Shown here: one piece after another, positions 14,592 through 23,712 of the stretch
Layout of the letters: every line of letters begins with the position of its first letter
Position numbering within the stretch: position 1 is the first letter of the stretch
Origin: Burkholderiales bacterium
Lineage (GTDB): Bacteria; Vulcanimicrobiota; Xenobia; Xenobiales; Xenobiaceae
NCBI GenBank assembly: GCA_012799975.1
Contig: JAAZKF010000122.1
Span: 1-37,541, forward strand
DNA length: 37,541 nucleotides
Reading direction: 5' to 3'
Translations under genes and position numbers: made by a program
Notes under the pieces: generated by a model
What the model saw: only the letters and a program-made list of their open reading frames with translations
What the model was told of the DNA's origin: nothing
Databases searched by the model: none

Positions 14592-16946
14592 TCAATCCCG
14601 CAGGCGAGCCGAGAATTCCCGCTCGGTCATTTTCAGTATTCTTCGCAAGACGCGCTGGATCTCATCCTCGGTAAGCGTGCGGTCGGGAGCCTGGAGCAAC
14701 ACCCGGAAGGCCAGACTCTTGTGCCCCTCGGGAACCTGGGCTCCGTGGTAGACGTCGAAGCAGACCAGCGCCCGAACCAGGTCCCCCCCGGCCTGGGCCA
14801 TCCGCCCGGCCAGGGTCCCCGCAGGGACCTCTTCGGCGACCAGCAGGGCCAGGTCCCGCTCCACTTCAGGGAACCGCGAGATCGGCCGATACCGCGCGGG
14901 CGAGCGCAGGCCGGAAAGGAGGTCCAGGTCCAACTCGGCCAGGGCCACCGACGTCTCCAGGTCCAATTCGCCGGCCAGGTGGGGATGGATCTCGCCCGCC
15001 CAGCCCAGTATCTGTTCGCCCACCCGGATCCGGGCAGCCCGCCCCGGGTGTAACCAAGCCTGAGGGGCCGACTCGAAAACGAAATCCAACCCGGCCATCA
15101 AAGCCAGTTGTTCGAGGGCCCCCTTCAGGTCCAGGAAACCCATCCCCGGGCGGCACAGAGCCAGGCCCAGGCGCAGGGGTTCCAGGACCTCCTGTCCCTG
15201 GGGGTGGAAGACCCGGCTGATCTCGAAGAAGCACAGGTCGCGATTGCGCACCCGCAGATTCCGCCGCACCACCTCGACCAGCGACGGGAAAAGTGCCGGC
15301 CGCAGGACCCGCTGGTCCTCGCTGAGCGGATTCATCACCGTGGCCGGCTGGGCCTCGAGGCGGTAGCGCTCGAGGAGTTCCGGGTGGTGCAGGGAGGGCG
15401 TCAGAAGCTCGCTCCACCCCAGGCGGGCCAGGGAGTCGCGGACCCACTCCTCCAGTTCATCCTCTGCGGGCATGGCGCCCTGAGGCTCGCCATGGGGCAC
15501 CGTCACCGGAAGGTTGTCGTAGCCGTAGTGCCGGGCCACCTCTTCGATCAGGTCGGCCTCCTCCAGCACGTCCTGCCGGTGCGAGGGGACCCGGACCTTC
15601 AAGCCCGGCTCCTCCGGAGTGCAGGAGAACTCCAGGGCCTCCAGCAGGGCGCGGATGCGATCGACGGGGATCTCGATCCCCAGGACCTGGCGAACCCGGG
15701 CGGGACGCAGCATGATCTCGGTAGGAGGCTGGGGCTGCGCCCCCCGATCCACCAGGCCGGGGACGACTCGGCCAGCCAGGCTCCCCAACAGATGGGCGGC
15801 TCGGGCTGAACCCAAGACCACCCGCTGGGGATCCATACCCTTCTCGAAACGGCGCGAGGACTCGGTTCTCAAACCCAGGTGCAAGGAGGCACGGCGGACA
15901 GTACCGGAATGGAAACATGCCGATTCCAGGAGGATGCGCCGGGTCTCGGGGCCGATCTCGCTGTCCAGACCTCCCATCACACCGGCTATCGCTACCGGTT
16001 TCTCGGCATCGGCGATGACCAGGGTCCCGGCAGGCAGTTCATGCTCGTCTCCGTCCAGGGTGGTCAGGCGCTCGCCGGGTCGCGAGCGGCGCACCACGAC
16101 CCGCCCCTCGGCCAGGCGGTCCAGGTCGAAGGCGTGCAGGGGCTGGCCGGTTTCCAGCATGACGTAGTTGGTGATGTCCACCACATTGTTGACGGACCGC
16201 ATCCCGGCCGACTCCAGGCGACGCACCATCCAGGAAGGGGAAGGGGCTACCTGGACCTCCTCGATCACCCGGGCGATATAGCGGGGGCAACCTTCCAGGT
16301 CCTGGACCTCTACCAGGTTTCCCGAGGGTTCGGGGGCGTCGTCCTGGGGCAGGACCTCCGGCATTTTCAAGGGGTGCCCCAGCCTGGCGGCCAGTTCGCG
16401 GGCCACACCCAGCAGACCCAACTGATCGGAACGATTGGCGAAAGTCTCCAGGACCAGGACTTCCTCAGCCAGGCGGAGCACCTCCTGGATTTCGCGCCCG
16501 GGCAGAACCCCGGGGTCCAGATCCAGGATACCCTCACGCTGCTCGACGGGCAGGTCCTCCGAGTCGATCCCCAGCTCGGCGGCCGAGCAGAACATGCCCT
16601 CTGAGACCACGCCCCGCAACTTGCCCTTCTTGATCTTCAGGCCACCCGCCAGCAGGGCTCCGTGGGTCGCCACGGCCACCACCTGGTCCACGCGCACGTT
16701 GGGGGCGGCGGTGACGATCTGCAAGGGAGTCCCGGAACCGACATCGACCCGGGTCACCTTCAAGCGGTCTGCGTCCGGGTGGGGTTCAACGCTCAGGATC
16801 CGACCGGTGATAACGTGGGTGATCTCGGCGCCTTCGCGCTCGATCAATTCGACCGGGACACCGACCTGTGCCAGCATCTCGGCGACCTGCTCGGCCGTGC
16901 CCTCGAAATCGACGTAGTCCTGAAGCCAGGTGCAGGGAACGCGCAT
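14592..16946 (-). CDS. pheT: Phenylalanine--tRNA ligase beta subunit
   Basis: A 784-residue subunit of the alpha2-beta2 synthetase, typical in length. The order is: N-terminal opening MRVPCTWLQDYVDFEGTAEQ; the EMAP/OB-type tRNA-binding insertion (about 40-150, VEPHPDADRLKVTRVDVG and SEGMFCSAAELG); the B3/B4 editing domain that clears Tyr-tRNA(Phe) (about 210-380, with NNVVDITNYVMLETGQPLHA); B5 (about 400-470); the inactive catalytic-like core; and a C-terminal ferredoxin-fold anticodon-binding domain (RYRPISRFPEVERDLALLV). AGAGG precedes the ATG by nine bases. It lies 18 bp after pheS, clearly in one operon. Confidence 0.97.
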   Translation of the reverse strand: MRVPCTWLQDYVDFEGTAEQVAEMLAQVGVPVELIEREGAEITHVITGRILSVEPHPDADRLKVTRVDVGSGTPLQIVTAAPNVRVDQVVAVATHGALLAGGLKIKKGKLRGVVSEGMFCSAAELGIDSEDLPVEQREGILDLDPGVLPGREIQEVLRLAEEVLVLETFANRSDQLGLLGVARELAARLGHPLKMPEVLPQDDAPEPSGNLVEVQDLEGCPRYIARVIEEVQVAPSPSWMVRRLESAGMRSVNNVVDITNYVMLETGQPLHAFDLDRLAEGRVVVRRSRPGERLTTLDGDEHELPAGTLVIADAEKPVAIAGVMGGLDSEIGPETRRILLESACFHSGTVRRASLHLGLRTESSRRFEKGMDPQRVVLGSARAAHLLGSLAGRVVPGLVDRGAQPQPPTEIMLRPARVRQVLGIEIPVDRIRALLEALEFSCTPEEPGLKVRVPSHRQDVLEEADLIEEVARHYGYDNLPVTVPHGEPQGAMPAEDELEEWVRDSLARLGWSELLTPSLHHPELLERYRLEAQPATVMNPLSEDQRVLRPALFPSLVEVVRRNLRVRNRDLCFFEISRVFHPQGQEVLEPLRLGLALCRPGMGFLDLKGALEQLALMAGLDFVFESAPQAWLHPGRAARIRVGEQILGWAGEIHPHLAGELDLETSVALAELDLDLLSGLRSPARYRPISRFPEVERDLALLVAEEVPAGTLAGRMAQAGGDLVRALVCFDVYHGAQVPEGHKSLAFRVLLQAPDRTLTEDEIQRVLRRILKMTEREFSARLRD

Positions 16947-16964
16947 TGATAGAGCCTCTTTATC

Positions 16965-17993
16965 CTAGAACTGTCGGAGGAAGCGGTCGTCGCCCTCGAA
17001 GAGCAGACGGATGTCGTCGATGCCTCGAGACAGCATCGCGATCCGTTCGACCCCCATCCCGAAGGCGTAGCCGGTGTAGCGCTCGGTGTCGTAGCCGACC
17101 CGAGACAGGACCCGGGGGTGGACCATCCCACAACCCATGATCTCGATCCAGCCGCTATTCTTGCACATCCGGCAGCCGGCTCCCTCGCACAGGAAGCAGT
17201 CCACCATCACCTCGGCTGAAGGCTCGGTGAAGGGAAAGTAGGACGGGTTGAAGCGGGCCCGGCGCCGCTTTCCGAAGAGGGCGCGGGCGAAGACCTCCAA
17301 GGTGCCCTTAAGGTCGGCGAAGGTGACGCCTTCGTCCACCAGCAGGCCTTCGACCTGGTGGAATTCCCAGAAGTGGGTGGCATCCACCGCGTCCCGGCGA
17401 TAGCACTTCCCGGGCACGATGATGCGCACGGGGGGCTCGGAGGCCTCCATGACCCGGACCTGGACCGGAGAGGTGTGGGTCCGCAGCAGCAGGCCCTCCC
17501 GCAGGAAGAAGGAGTCCCACATCTCCCGGCTGGGATGGTCGGCCGGGATGTTCAGGGCTTCGAAGTTGTAGAAATCCGTCTCGACCTCAGGCCCCCGGAT
17601 CACGCCGAAGCCCAGCCCTCGGAAGATATCCTTGATCTGGCGGATCACCTGGTTGATCAGGTGGATGCGTCCCGGCGGGGGCCAGCACCCGGGGAGGGTC
17701 ACGTCGATCCGCTCTTCCAGCATTCGCCCTTCCAGGGCCTCGCCGCGCAGCTCGGCCTGGCGCTCGGCCAGGAGGCCTTCGAGAAACTCCTTGATCTCGT
17801 TGGCCTGCCGGCCTACCTCGGGGCGTTCTTCCGCAGAGAGGGAACCCAGGCCCCTGAGGATGGTGGTCAGGGCTCCACCCTTGCGGCCGAAGACCCGGAT
17901 TTTGGTCTCTTCCAAAACCTCCAGGGTTGAAGCCCCGCGGATCTCGCTGGTCACCTCGTCCTTGAGGCGGGTGAGTTCATCGAAGATGGACAT
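16965..17993 (-). CDS. pheS: Phenylalanine--tRNA ligase alpha subunit
   Basis: A 342-residue class II synthetase subunit. An N-terminal coiled coil (about 1-95) is followed by the catalytic core. Motif 2 is in GKCYRRDAVDATHFWEFHQV and motif 3 in GYAFGMGVERIAMLSRGIDD. Phe-binding and dimerisation elements such as GFGVIRGPEVETDFYNFEAL are present. A CFLC...CRMC pair near residue 270 is a small zinc-knuckle seen in many bacterial PheS proteins. I chose ATG at 17991-17993, preceded by GGAG seven bases upstream; a TTG four codons earlier would place that site inside the coding region. A 93-bp gap separates it from lnt; it may hold a promoter, but no T-box or leader peptide was found. Confidence 0.96.
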   Translation of the reverse strand: MSIFDELTRLKDEVTSEIRGASTLEVLEETKIRVFGRKGGALTTILRGLGSLSAEERPEVGRQANEIKEFLEGLLAERQAELRGEALEGRMLEERIDVTLPGCWPPPGRIHLINQVIRQIKDIFRGLGFGVIRGPEVETDFYNFEALNIPADHPSREMWDSFFLREGLLLRTHTSPVQVRVMEASEPPVRIIVPGKCYRRDAVDATHFWEFHQVEGLLVDEGVTFADLKGTLEVFARALFGKRRRARFNPSYFPFTEPSAEVMVDCFLCEGAGCRMCKNSGWIEIMGCGMVHPRVLSRVGYDTERYTGYAFGMGVERIAMLSRGIDDIRLLFEGDDRFLRQF

Positions 17994-18086
17994 GTTGCAC
18001 TCCAATGGGGTTGCGGTCGGTGAGACCGGCGCCCCGGGATTCTCGCAGCCCCCCCCATCTCCTCTGCGGACCCGCCACAGGACCGG

Positions 18087-19676
18087 TCAGGTGGTCTGAC
18101 CCTCTCCGCTGCGGGGCGAGAGGCTTGCCAGAACGGCCAGAAGGGTCCAAGCCACGCAGGCCCAGGCCAGAAGATCCCCGATACGGGTATAAAGCGTCTC
18201 CCCAGAGATCGGCACCAGCCTGGCCACCCGGACGCCTCGTTCCATCAGCCTGGTCTCGGAGAGGACCTCCCCGGTCGCCGAGACGAAGCCCGAGATCCCG
18301 GTATTACCGGCCTGGATGGTCGGGCATCCCGTCTCCACGGCGCGCAGGATCGCCATGTCGAAATGGTGGGCGGCGGCCGTGGTCTCGCCGAACCATGCAT
18401 CGTTGGTAGGGACGAGCAGGAAACGGGCTCCCTGAGCGGCCAGGTCCGCCGGCAGGTGGCTGATCATTGATTCATAGCATATCAGCACTCCCACGGGAGT
18501 ACCTCCAAGATCCAGCGGATGGGGTCGAGGCCCCGGCTTATAGTTCATGACCAGGTCAAGCTGAGGAAGCGGAGGCAGATAGCGTTTCCACGGAAGGAAC
18601 TCACCGAAGGGGACCAGGCGGTGCTTGTCGTGGCGCCCGACCAGATGCCCTTGAGGGCTGAAGAGGCTGACTGTATTAAAGGTCGCCTGGTGGCCTGCGG
18701 ACTCGATCGAGCCGACCAATAGCCAGATTCCCAGGTCGCGGGCCAGACGGGAGATCCGAAAGGTGAGGGCCGGAGTCTGGAGGAATCCCCGATAGGGGAT
18801 CGAGGTCTCCGGCCACACCACCGCCTGGGCACCCTGAGCGGCGGCCTGCCGGGTCAGGGCTTCCAGCCGATCCATGGTCTGGGCCTGAAAAGCGGGATCC
18901 CACTTGACGTTCTGGGGCATCGAGACCTGCACCACGCCCCAGGCCAGCGGCGGGCCAGATGCGGCCGGAGGATAAGCCAGGCGCAAGGTCCCGAAGAGCA
19001 GTGCCAAGGAGCAGAACCCGGCCGCCCAGGCCAAGGCCGGGCCGGCGCGACGGGTCCCTTCCCGCAGACCCGAGGTCCGCCAATGCACGACCCACGCCGC
19101 CACGGCCGCGTTGGTAAAGGCCAGGATGAAGCTCAACCCCCAGGGCCCGACCAGGGCCCCCACCTGGATCAGCACCGGGACCCGAGCCTGGGTATGCCCC
19201 AGCATCCCCCAGGTGACGCCCAGCGGGCCCAGCGTATGCAAAAACTCCATGGCCACCCAGGCGGAGGCTGCGAAGAAGGCGTCCCCGACCGCCCCCCCAG
19301 GCCGTCGCCGTCCCAGGACAGCACCCAGAAGCGCCGGGGCGATGCTCCTGATGCAGACCGCCCCCACCAGGGCCAGAGGCCCGAAGAGCAAGGTCCAGCT
19401 CAACAGCAAGGTCTGGGAACAGATGCCCAGGACCAGACCCAGGATGGTGCCTCGCAGCAGGCCCTGCCCCCGGCAGGCCAGCAGAAAGGGTATCAGAGCC
19501 AGCCAGGCCAGGGGGTGCAGGCGGGCATGGGGGAAGGAGAGGTGCAAGAGCAGAGCCGAGGCGAGAGCCAACAGCAGGGCCTGCCAGAAAGGCAAGCGGA
19601 AGGAGCCCGAACGCGCGGGAGAGAACCCTCGGCTCACCTCCACCCCTTCGGCGGATTCTCCACCATGCACAGACAT
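18087..19676 (-). CDS. lnt: Apolipoprotein N-acyltransferase
   Basis: A 529-residue integral inner-membrane enzyme that adds the third acyl chain to the N-terminal cysteine of lipoproteins. Residues ~28-230 contain about six or seven transmembrane helices. A nitrilase-fold periplasmic domain follows with the Glu-Lys-Cys triad: E290 (VVWPETSIPY), K351 (HDKHRLVPFGEFLPW) and C400 (LICYESM). A final helix (GDLLAWACVAWTLLAVLASL) closes the protein. I chose ATG at 19674-19676 because AGAGGA lies eight bases upstream. That start overlaps the divergent lipoprotein gene by 12 bp, so a GTG start within the next ~20 codons is an alternative. The divergent neighbour is itself the kind of substrate Lnt modifies. 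Confidence 0.95.
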   Translation of the reverse strand: MSVHGGESAEGVEVSRGFSPARSGSFRLPFWQALLLALASALLLHLSFPHARLHPLAWLALIPFLLACRGQGLLRGTILGLVLGICSQTLLLSWTLLFGPLALVGAVCIRSIAPALLGAVLGRRRPGGAVGDAFFAASAWVAMEFLHTLGPLGVTWGMLGHTQARVPVLIQVGALVGPWGLSFILAFTNAAVAAWVVHWRTSGLREGTRRAGPALAWAAGFCSLALLFGTLRLAYPPAASGPPLAWGVVQVSMPQNVKWDPAFQAQTMDRLEALTRQAAAQGAQAVVWPETSIPYRGFLQTPALTFRISRLARDLGIWLLVGSIESAGHQATFNTVSLFSPQGHLVGRHDKHRLVPFGEFLPWKRYLPPLPQLDLVMNYKPGPRPHPLDLGGTPVGVLICYESMISHLPADLAAQGARFLLVPTNDAWFGETTAAAHHFDMAILRAVETGCPTIQAGNTGISGFVSATGEVLSETRLMERGVRVARLVPISGETLYTRIGDLLAWACVAWTLLAVLASLSPRSGEGQTT

Positions 19677-20411
19677 CGTCGTCTTCCTCTGCTTGCCAGG
19701 CTCGGCGCCGGAATCCGGGGTTGGTTTTCCATCCTGGTCCTCCTGGGCGCCCTGGGAGTTGCCGGATGCGCCTCGGGCCCCTCCGAGAACTCGGTGGCCG
19801 GAGGTAGTTCCGGACCCCGGTTCCTCCACTTTACCGTCACGGTCAACCCCAATGGAGTGATCGACCGGACCGGCCAAGGCTACTACGCCATCCTGATCAA
19901 CGCCCAGGGAGAGCCCATCGAGGTCACCAACCTGGACACGTTCACGGACTTCATCCGCTTCGATGGCAACAACGTAGACTGGTTCCATCGCCAGGCCAAC
20001 ATGCCCAATCCGGGATTCACTTTTACCCAGGCGGGAAGCCTGAACGCCGCCAGCAGCGTCTCGGCCGACCGCCGGCAGTGGCGGCTGGTCCTGGACGTGG
20101 GGGAATCGACGAGCTTCCTCAACCAGTTCGTGGTTGCCAACCGCTTCACCGCGCACCTGGTGACGACCGACAACTACCAGAACTCGATCCTGGGGAGGGT
20201 CCTCGACACCATGGGTCCGGGACCCGGGTTGGCCTCCAACGCCCAGCAGACCCTGCATATCCAGAAAGGGATGGGCGCGGTAAGCCCCTTGCCCTCCTAC
20301 TACCCCGACGACCCCCTCAACGACTGGATCACCCGAGATGATCTGCCTCCCACCTTGCCCTACACCAACTTCGACATCGCCAAATTCGAGGTGGTCAGCC
20401 AATCCGAATAG
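19665..20411 (+). CDS. Lipoprotein of unknown function
   Basis: A 248-residue lipoprotein. A basic n-region (MHRHRRLPLLARLGAGIRGW) is followed by FSILVLLGALGVAGC; VAGC is a good lipobox with Cys35 as the acylated residue. After a Ser/Gly-rich linker, the mature domain (FLHFTVTVNPNGVIDRTGQG, YYAILINAQGEPIEVTN, FTDFIRFDG) is beta-rich and hydrophilic, with no recognised family. The ribosome-binding site is weak (GGCGGA about ten bases upstream). The 5' end overlaps divergent lnt by 12 bp. The lptD-like gene follows 55 bp downstream on the same strand, suggesting a shared transcript and an outer-membrane location. Confidence 0.7.
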   Translation: MHRHRRLPLLARLGAGIRGWFSILVLLGALGVAGCASGPSENSVAGGSSGPRFLHFTVTVNPNGVIDRTGQGYYAILINAQGEPIEVTNLDTFTDFIRFDGNNVDWFHRQANMPNPGFTFTQAGSLNAASSVSADRRQWRLVLDVGESTSFLNQFVVANRFTAHLVTTDNYQNSILGRVLDTMGPGPGLASNAQQTLHIQKGMGAVSPLPSYYPDDPLNDWITRDDLPPTLPYTNFDIAKFEVVSQSE

Positions 20412-20466
20412 GTCCGTCCCCAAGCCACTGACAGCGCAGGTTGAGGCCGTGCGAAAGGGGCGTGCC

Positions 20467-22518
20467 ATGCGCGCCTTCCTCAGCGGGATCTTCTGGCTGG
20501 TCTGCGGGGCGATGGCATGTTTATGCCTGGTCTCCCCCGTCTTGGCTGCTCCCGCCGAACCCGCCCACCTGACCGCAGACCGGGTCCACTCGACCCCCGA
20601 CAAGTTGGTCGCCGAGGGTAACGTGGCCGTCGACATCGAGGGAGCCCGCCTGCTGTGCCAGCGCCTCGAGATGGATCGCACCACCGGCCAGATCACCGCC
20701 ACCCGGAACTGTGTCTTCTACTACAAAGACAGCTTCATCGCGGCCGAGTCCCTGACCTGGGAACCCCAAACCCGAACCGCACATATGCTCAAAGCCGCAG
20801 GCCAGGGTCGAGACTTCAGCATGGAGGGTGGGTCGCTGGACCGCGACGTCTTCTTCTGGGCCGAAAAGGTGAACTGGACCACAGAGAAGGTCGAACTGCT
20901 GGACGCCACCTTCACCACCTGCGACACCCCGCCTGGCGACTGGCACTACAACTTCCACTCCGAGCTCGTGGAGATCTACCCTGGGGACCGTTTGCTGGCC
21001 TCCAACACCAGCTTCACCTGGCACGGGAACCGGATAGCCACGGTGCCGACCCTGAACCTCTCGCTGGATCCCCGCGACCAGCGCCGCCGCAGTCAGATTC
21101 CCCAGGTGGGTTCCAACTCCACCGATGGGATCTTCGTGCGCAGTGCCCTGGACTATGCCTTCGATCGGGACAACAACGGCCGGGTGCTGCTGGACTATTA
21201 CTCCAAGACCGGGATCGGCCGCGGCCTGGAGCACTTCTACACCCTGGGTGGCAAGGGCGAAGGCTCCTTCTATATGTATCACCAGGACGGAGAGACCGAC
21301 CGCGCGCGCTACGAAGTCCGCAACGACCTGTACTATCGCCCCGATGAATACACCCAAATCGCCTGGAACTTCAACTCCAACCGCACTGAGATCCCGGGTT
21401 TCGAATCACCGGACAACCTCAGCTCATATCTCAGCGCCACCCGCTACGCCCCGGGCAGCGCCCTGCAATTCTCCCACAACCTCAACGAGACCGGTCCCGA
21501 CCGGAACACCACCTGGAGGCTCTCCTATAACCAGGAACTCACCCCCGAACTCCTGACCCTCTGGTCCGCCGACCTGGTCACCGCCTCTACCGGGTTCACC
21601 CGCACCGAGAGGTTCCATTATCTGGGAGGACTGCGCCACGTCGGCGAACTTTTCGACAGCGAGCTGATGGTCGAGAACACCTCCGGCCAGCAGACCTTCT
21701 TCATGAACCGGAATCCCGAGCTATCGTTCCGCAGCCGCCCCCTGCACCTGGGGCCCGTGCCTATCCTGGCCGCCGCCTCGTTTGGCCAGGTCCAGGAGAG
21801 TCCCAGCATGTTCCAGACCCAACGCTGCGATCTGCGCGTGCAGGTCCCCGACCAGACGCTGGAATACGCCTCGGGCCGATTCATGGTGGGCGGAGGGCTG
21901 CGCCAACTCTTCTATGGCAGCGGAGAATCGCAATACGTCCTGGCCACCCGAGCGGGCTGGTTACAAAACCTGGGTGAAATGGGCGCTCTGCGTCTGGACT
22001 ACAACTGGCAGCTCCCCGAAGGCTACACCCCCTTCCAACACGACTTCGTCTACCCCTTCGAGAACCTGACCGGGGGGCTGGAGATCAGCCAGGCGGACAA
22101 GTTCAGCGTGTCGATCCTGGGTGGTTACGACCTGCGCCACGACCAGTTCCAGTCCGTGACTCCCCGGGTCGACTTCCGGCCCGGTCCGGACTGGAGAATC
22201 ACCGCTGCCTCCAGCTACGACCCCAACACCTCGACCTGGCGCAATGTGGACGCCGGCCTCAAGATGCAGCTCACCCCGGGGCTATCGCTCAGCCACTGGA
22301 GCGTGTATGACCTGGTCAACAGCCGCCTGACCTATCAGGACTACCAGCTCAACCTCGAGGACCATGACTCGATCACCAGCCTGGTCTACCGGGGTGTGCA
22401 GAACGAATTCTACCTGCAATTCAGCCTGAAGGCATTCCCACTGCAGTCGGTCAGCATCGGGCCCAACACCCAAGACCCGATCCTGCCCCAGTACATGCCC
22501 AACGCCTTCGTTCGCTGA
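20467..22518 (+). CDS. LptD/OstA-like LPS-assembly outer-membrane protein
   Basis: A 683-residue exported protein. A long signal peptide (MRAFLSGIFWLVCGAMACLC, LVSPVLAAPAEP) leads into an OstA/LptA-like jellyroll (about 35-150: LTADRVHSTPDKLVAEGNVA, ITATRNCVFYYKDSFIAAES, FSMEGGS). The rest is a beta-barrel with alternating aromatic and polar strands, and the family-typical WTTEKVELLDATFTTCDT segment carrying a conserved Cys. In LptD, this barrel inserts LPS into the outer leaflet together with LptE. LptDE and lipid carriers are not adjacent here, although the preceding gene encodes a lipoprotein that could be a partner; that link is inference only. AGGGG precedes the ATG. In-frame codons upstream (from 20338) overlap the lipoprotein gene and are unlikely to be used. 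Confidence 0.85.
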   Translation: MRAFLSGIFWLVCGAMACLCLVSPVLAAPAEPAHLTADRVHSTPDKLVAEGNVAVDIEGARLLCQRLEMDRTTGQITATRNCVFYYKDSFIAAESLTWEPQTRTAHMLKAAGQGRDFSMEGGSLDRDVFFWAEKVNWTTEKVELLDATFTTCDTPPGDWHYNFHSELVEIYPGDRLLASNTSFTWHGNRIATVPTLNLSLDPRDQRRRSQIPQVGSNSTDGIFVRSALDYAFDRDNNGRVLLDYYSKTGIGRGLEHFYTLGGKGEGSFYMYHQDGETDRARYEVRNDLYYRPDEYTQIAWNFNSNRTEIPGFESPDNLSSYLSATRYAPGSALQFSHNLNETGPDRNTTWRLSYNQELTPELLTLWSADLVTASTGFTRTERFHYLGGLRHVGELFDSELMVENTSGQQTFFMNRNPELSFRSRPLHLGPVPILAAASFGQVQESPSMFQTQRCDLRVQVPDQTLEYASGRFMVGGGLRQLFYGSGESQYVLATRAGWLQNLGEMGALRLDYNWQLPEGYTPFQHDFVYPFENLTGGLEISQADKFSVSILGGYDLRHDQFQSVTPRVDFRPGPDWRITAASSYDPNTSTWRNVDAGLKMQLTPGLSLSHWSVYDLVNSRLTYQDYQLNLEDHDSITSLVYRGVQNEFYLQFSLKAFPLQSVSIGPNTQDPILPQYMPNAFVR

Positions 22519-22559
22519 GGGGGCAGGGCTTGCGGAGGCGGGTGGAAAACTAGCGACGC

Positions 22560-23252
22560 ATGCCCGGTGTCGGCCTGATGGGGGGAACCTTCAACCCGAT
22601 CCATCTGGGCCACCTCTACGTGGCCGAGGAGGCCCGAGTACGCCTGGAGTTGGACCGGGTGGAATTCATCCCCAACCAGGTCCCCCCGCATCGCCAGGAC
22701 CTGCAGGAGATGGCACCTGCGCGAGACCGCTATGAGATGGTCCGTATGGCCGTCAGCGGGAACCCCCGCTTCACCTGCAGTTCGATCGAGCTGGACCGCC
22801 CGGAGGTCTCCCACACTTTCGACACCATCTCGGCCCTGCGTCAGGAGCAACCGGGGCGAGCCTTCACCTTCCTGGCGGGAGCCGACTCACTGCTGGGAGA
22901 CTGGTACCGCCTGGACGACCTCCTGGACCTTCTGGACTCGTTCGTGGTCCTGGCCCGCCCCGGTTCCACTCATCAGGAACTGGAGGCCCGCTTGGATGGA
23001 CTGGGCCTGAGCAACCGGGGAAAGGTCCGCTGGTTGGAAATACCCGGGCTGCAGATCTCGGCCACCGACATCCGGGCCCGGATTCGCGCGGGGCAGGCCT
23101 TCCGATACCTGGTCAGCGAACCGGTCTACAACTACATCAGCGAGAAGGGACTGTACCTGCCCCTCGGATCCCCGGCATCCGAACCGGCCTTGAGCCCGGC
23201 AGCAGGAATCCAGCCCGCAGGCTGCAACAATGCCCACCCGAGGAGGGTCTGA
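22560..23252 (+). CDS. nadD: Nicotinate-nucleotide adenylyltransferase
   Basis: A 230-residue enzyme that converts nicotinate mononucleotide and ATP to NaAD. GGTFNPIHLGHLYVAEE (8-24) holds the T/HxGH nucleotidyltransferase signature. Other marks are FIPNQVPPHR, FLAGADSLLGDW, LEIPGLQISATDIRARI (ISxTxIR) and the C-terminal LVSEPVYNYISEKGLY. A ~30-residue Pro/Ala-rich tail follows. The ATG at 22560 has no good nearby Shine-Dalgarno (GGAGG lies ~24 bases upstream). The stop TGA is immediately followed by the rsfS ATG, implying coupled translation. nadD-rsfS pairing is very common in bacteria. Confidence 0.97.
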   Translation: MPGVGLMGGTFNPIHLGHLYVAEEARVRLELDRVEFIPNQVPPHRQDLQEMAPARDRYEMVRMAVSGNPRFTCSSIELDRPEVSHTFDTISALRQEQPGRAFTFLAGADSLLGDWYRLDDLLDLLDSFVVLARPGSTHQELEARLDGLGLSNRGKVRWLEIPGLQISATDIRARIRAGQAFRYLVSEPVYNYISEKGLYLPLGSPASEPALSPAAGIQPAGCNNAHPRRV

Positions 23253-23642
23253 ATGGAAAGGAAGAACAGAGTGGAAACACTGGAACTGGCCAGACGCATC
23301 GCCGACCTGTGCGACGAGAAAATGACCAATGACGTGGTGGTCCTGGATCTGCAAAACGTCTCGATCCTCTGCGACTACTTCGTCCTGGCCAGCGCCCCGA
23401 CGCGAATCCAGACCCGAAAGGTGGCGCGCGACATCGACGAGATGCTCTCGGCCGAGGGGCTTCAGCCCAAGAGCATCCAAGGGATGCCAGAGGGCGCCTG
23501 GATCCTGATGGACTATGGCGTGATCGTGGTGCACCTGTTCATGGACCGCGAGCGCGAATTCTACGACCTGGAAGGCCTGTGGCGCGAGGCTGCGGTGGTC
23601 TACCGACCAGCTTCCCAGCCTGCTCCCGACTCCATGGAGTAG
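23253..23642 (+). CDS. rsfS: Ribosomal silencing factor RsfS (Iojap family)
   Basis: A 129-residue protein. It binds uL14 on the large ribosomal subunit and blocks subunit joining under starvation. Family motifs: LELARRIADLCDEKMTNDVV, LDLQNVSILCDYFVLASAPT, ARDIDEMLSAEGL, EGAWILMDYGVIVVHLF, and REFYDLEGLWREA. The start directly abuts the nadD stop, with GGAGGGT overlapping the end of nadD as its ribosome-binding site. The tail beyond the domain (ASQPAPDSME) is short. The 70-bp gap to the htrA-like gene shows no obvious terminator, so the three genes may share a transcript. Confidence 0.96.
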   Translation: MERKNRVETLELARRIADLCDEKMTNDVVVLDLQNVSILCDYFVLASAPTRIQTRKVARDIDEMLSAEGLQPKSIQGMPEGAWILMDYGVIVVHLFMDREREFYDLEGLWREAAVVYRPASQPAPDSME

Positions 23643-23712
23643 CCTTCTCCTCCCGCCATGCACGCTCCATCCCGGCGGTGCGTGGCCGAGCAATGGCCTG
23701 GAGGCCATTCCA

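Noticed and set aside
17994-18086. A T-box or attenuator leader for pheS.
   Set aside because: The 93-bp gap has no specifier loop, T-box sequence, Phe-rich leader peptide or terminator stem.
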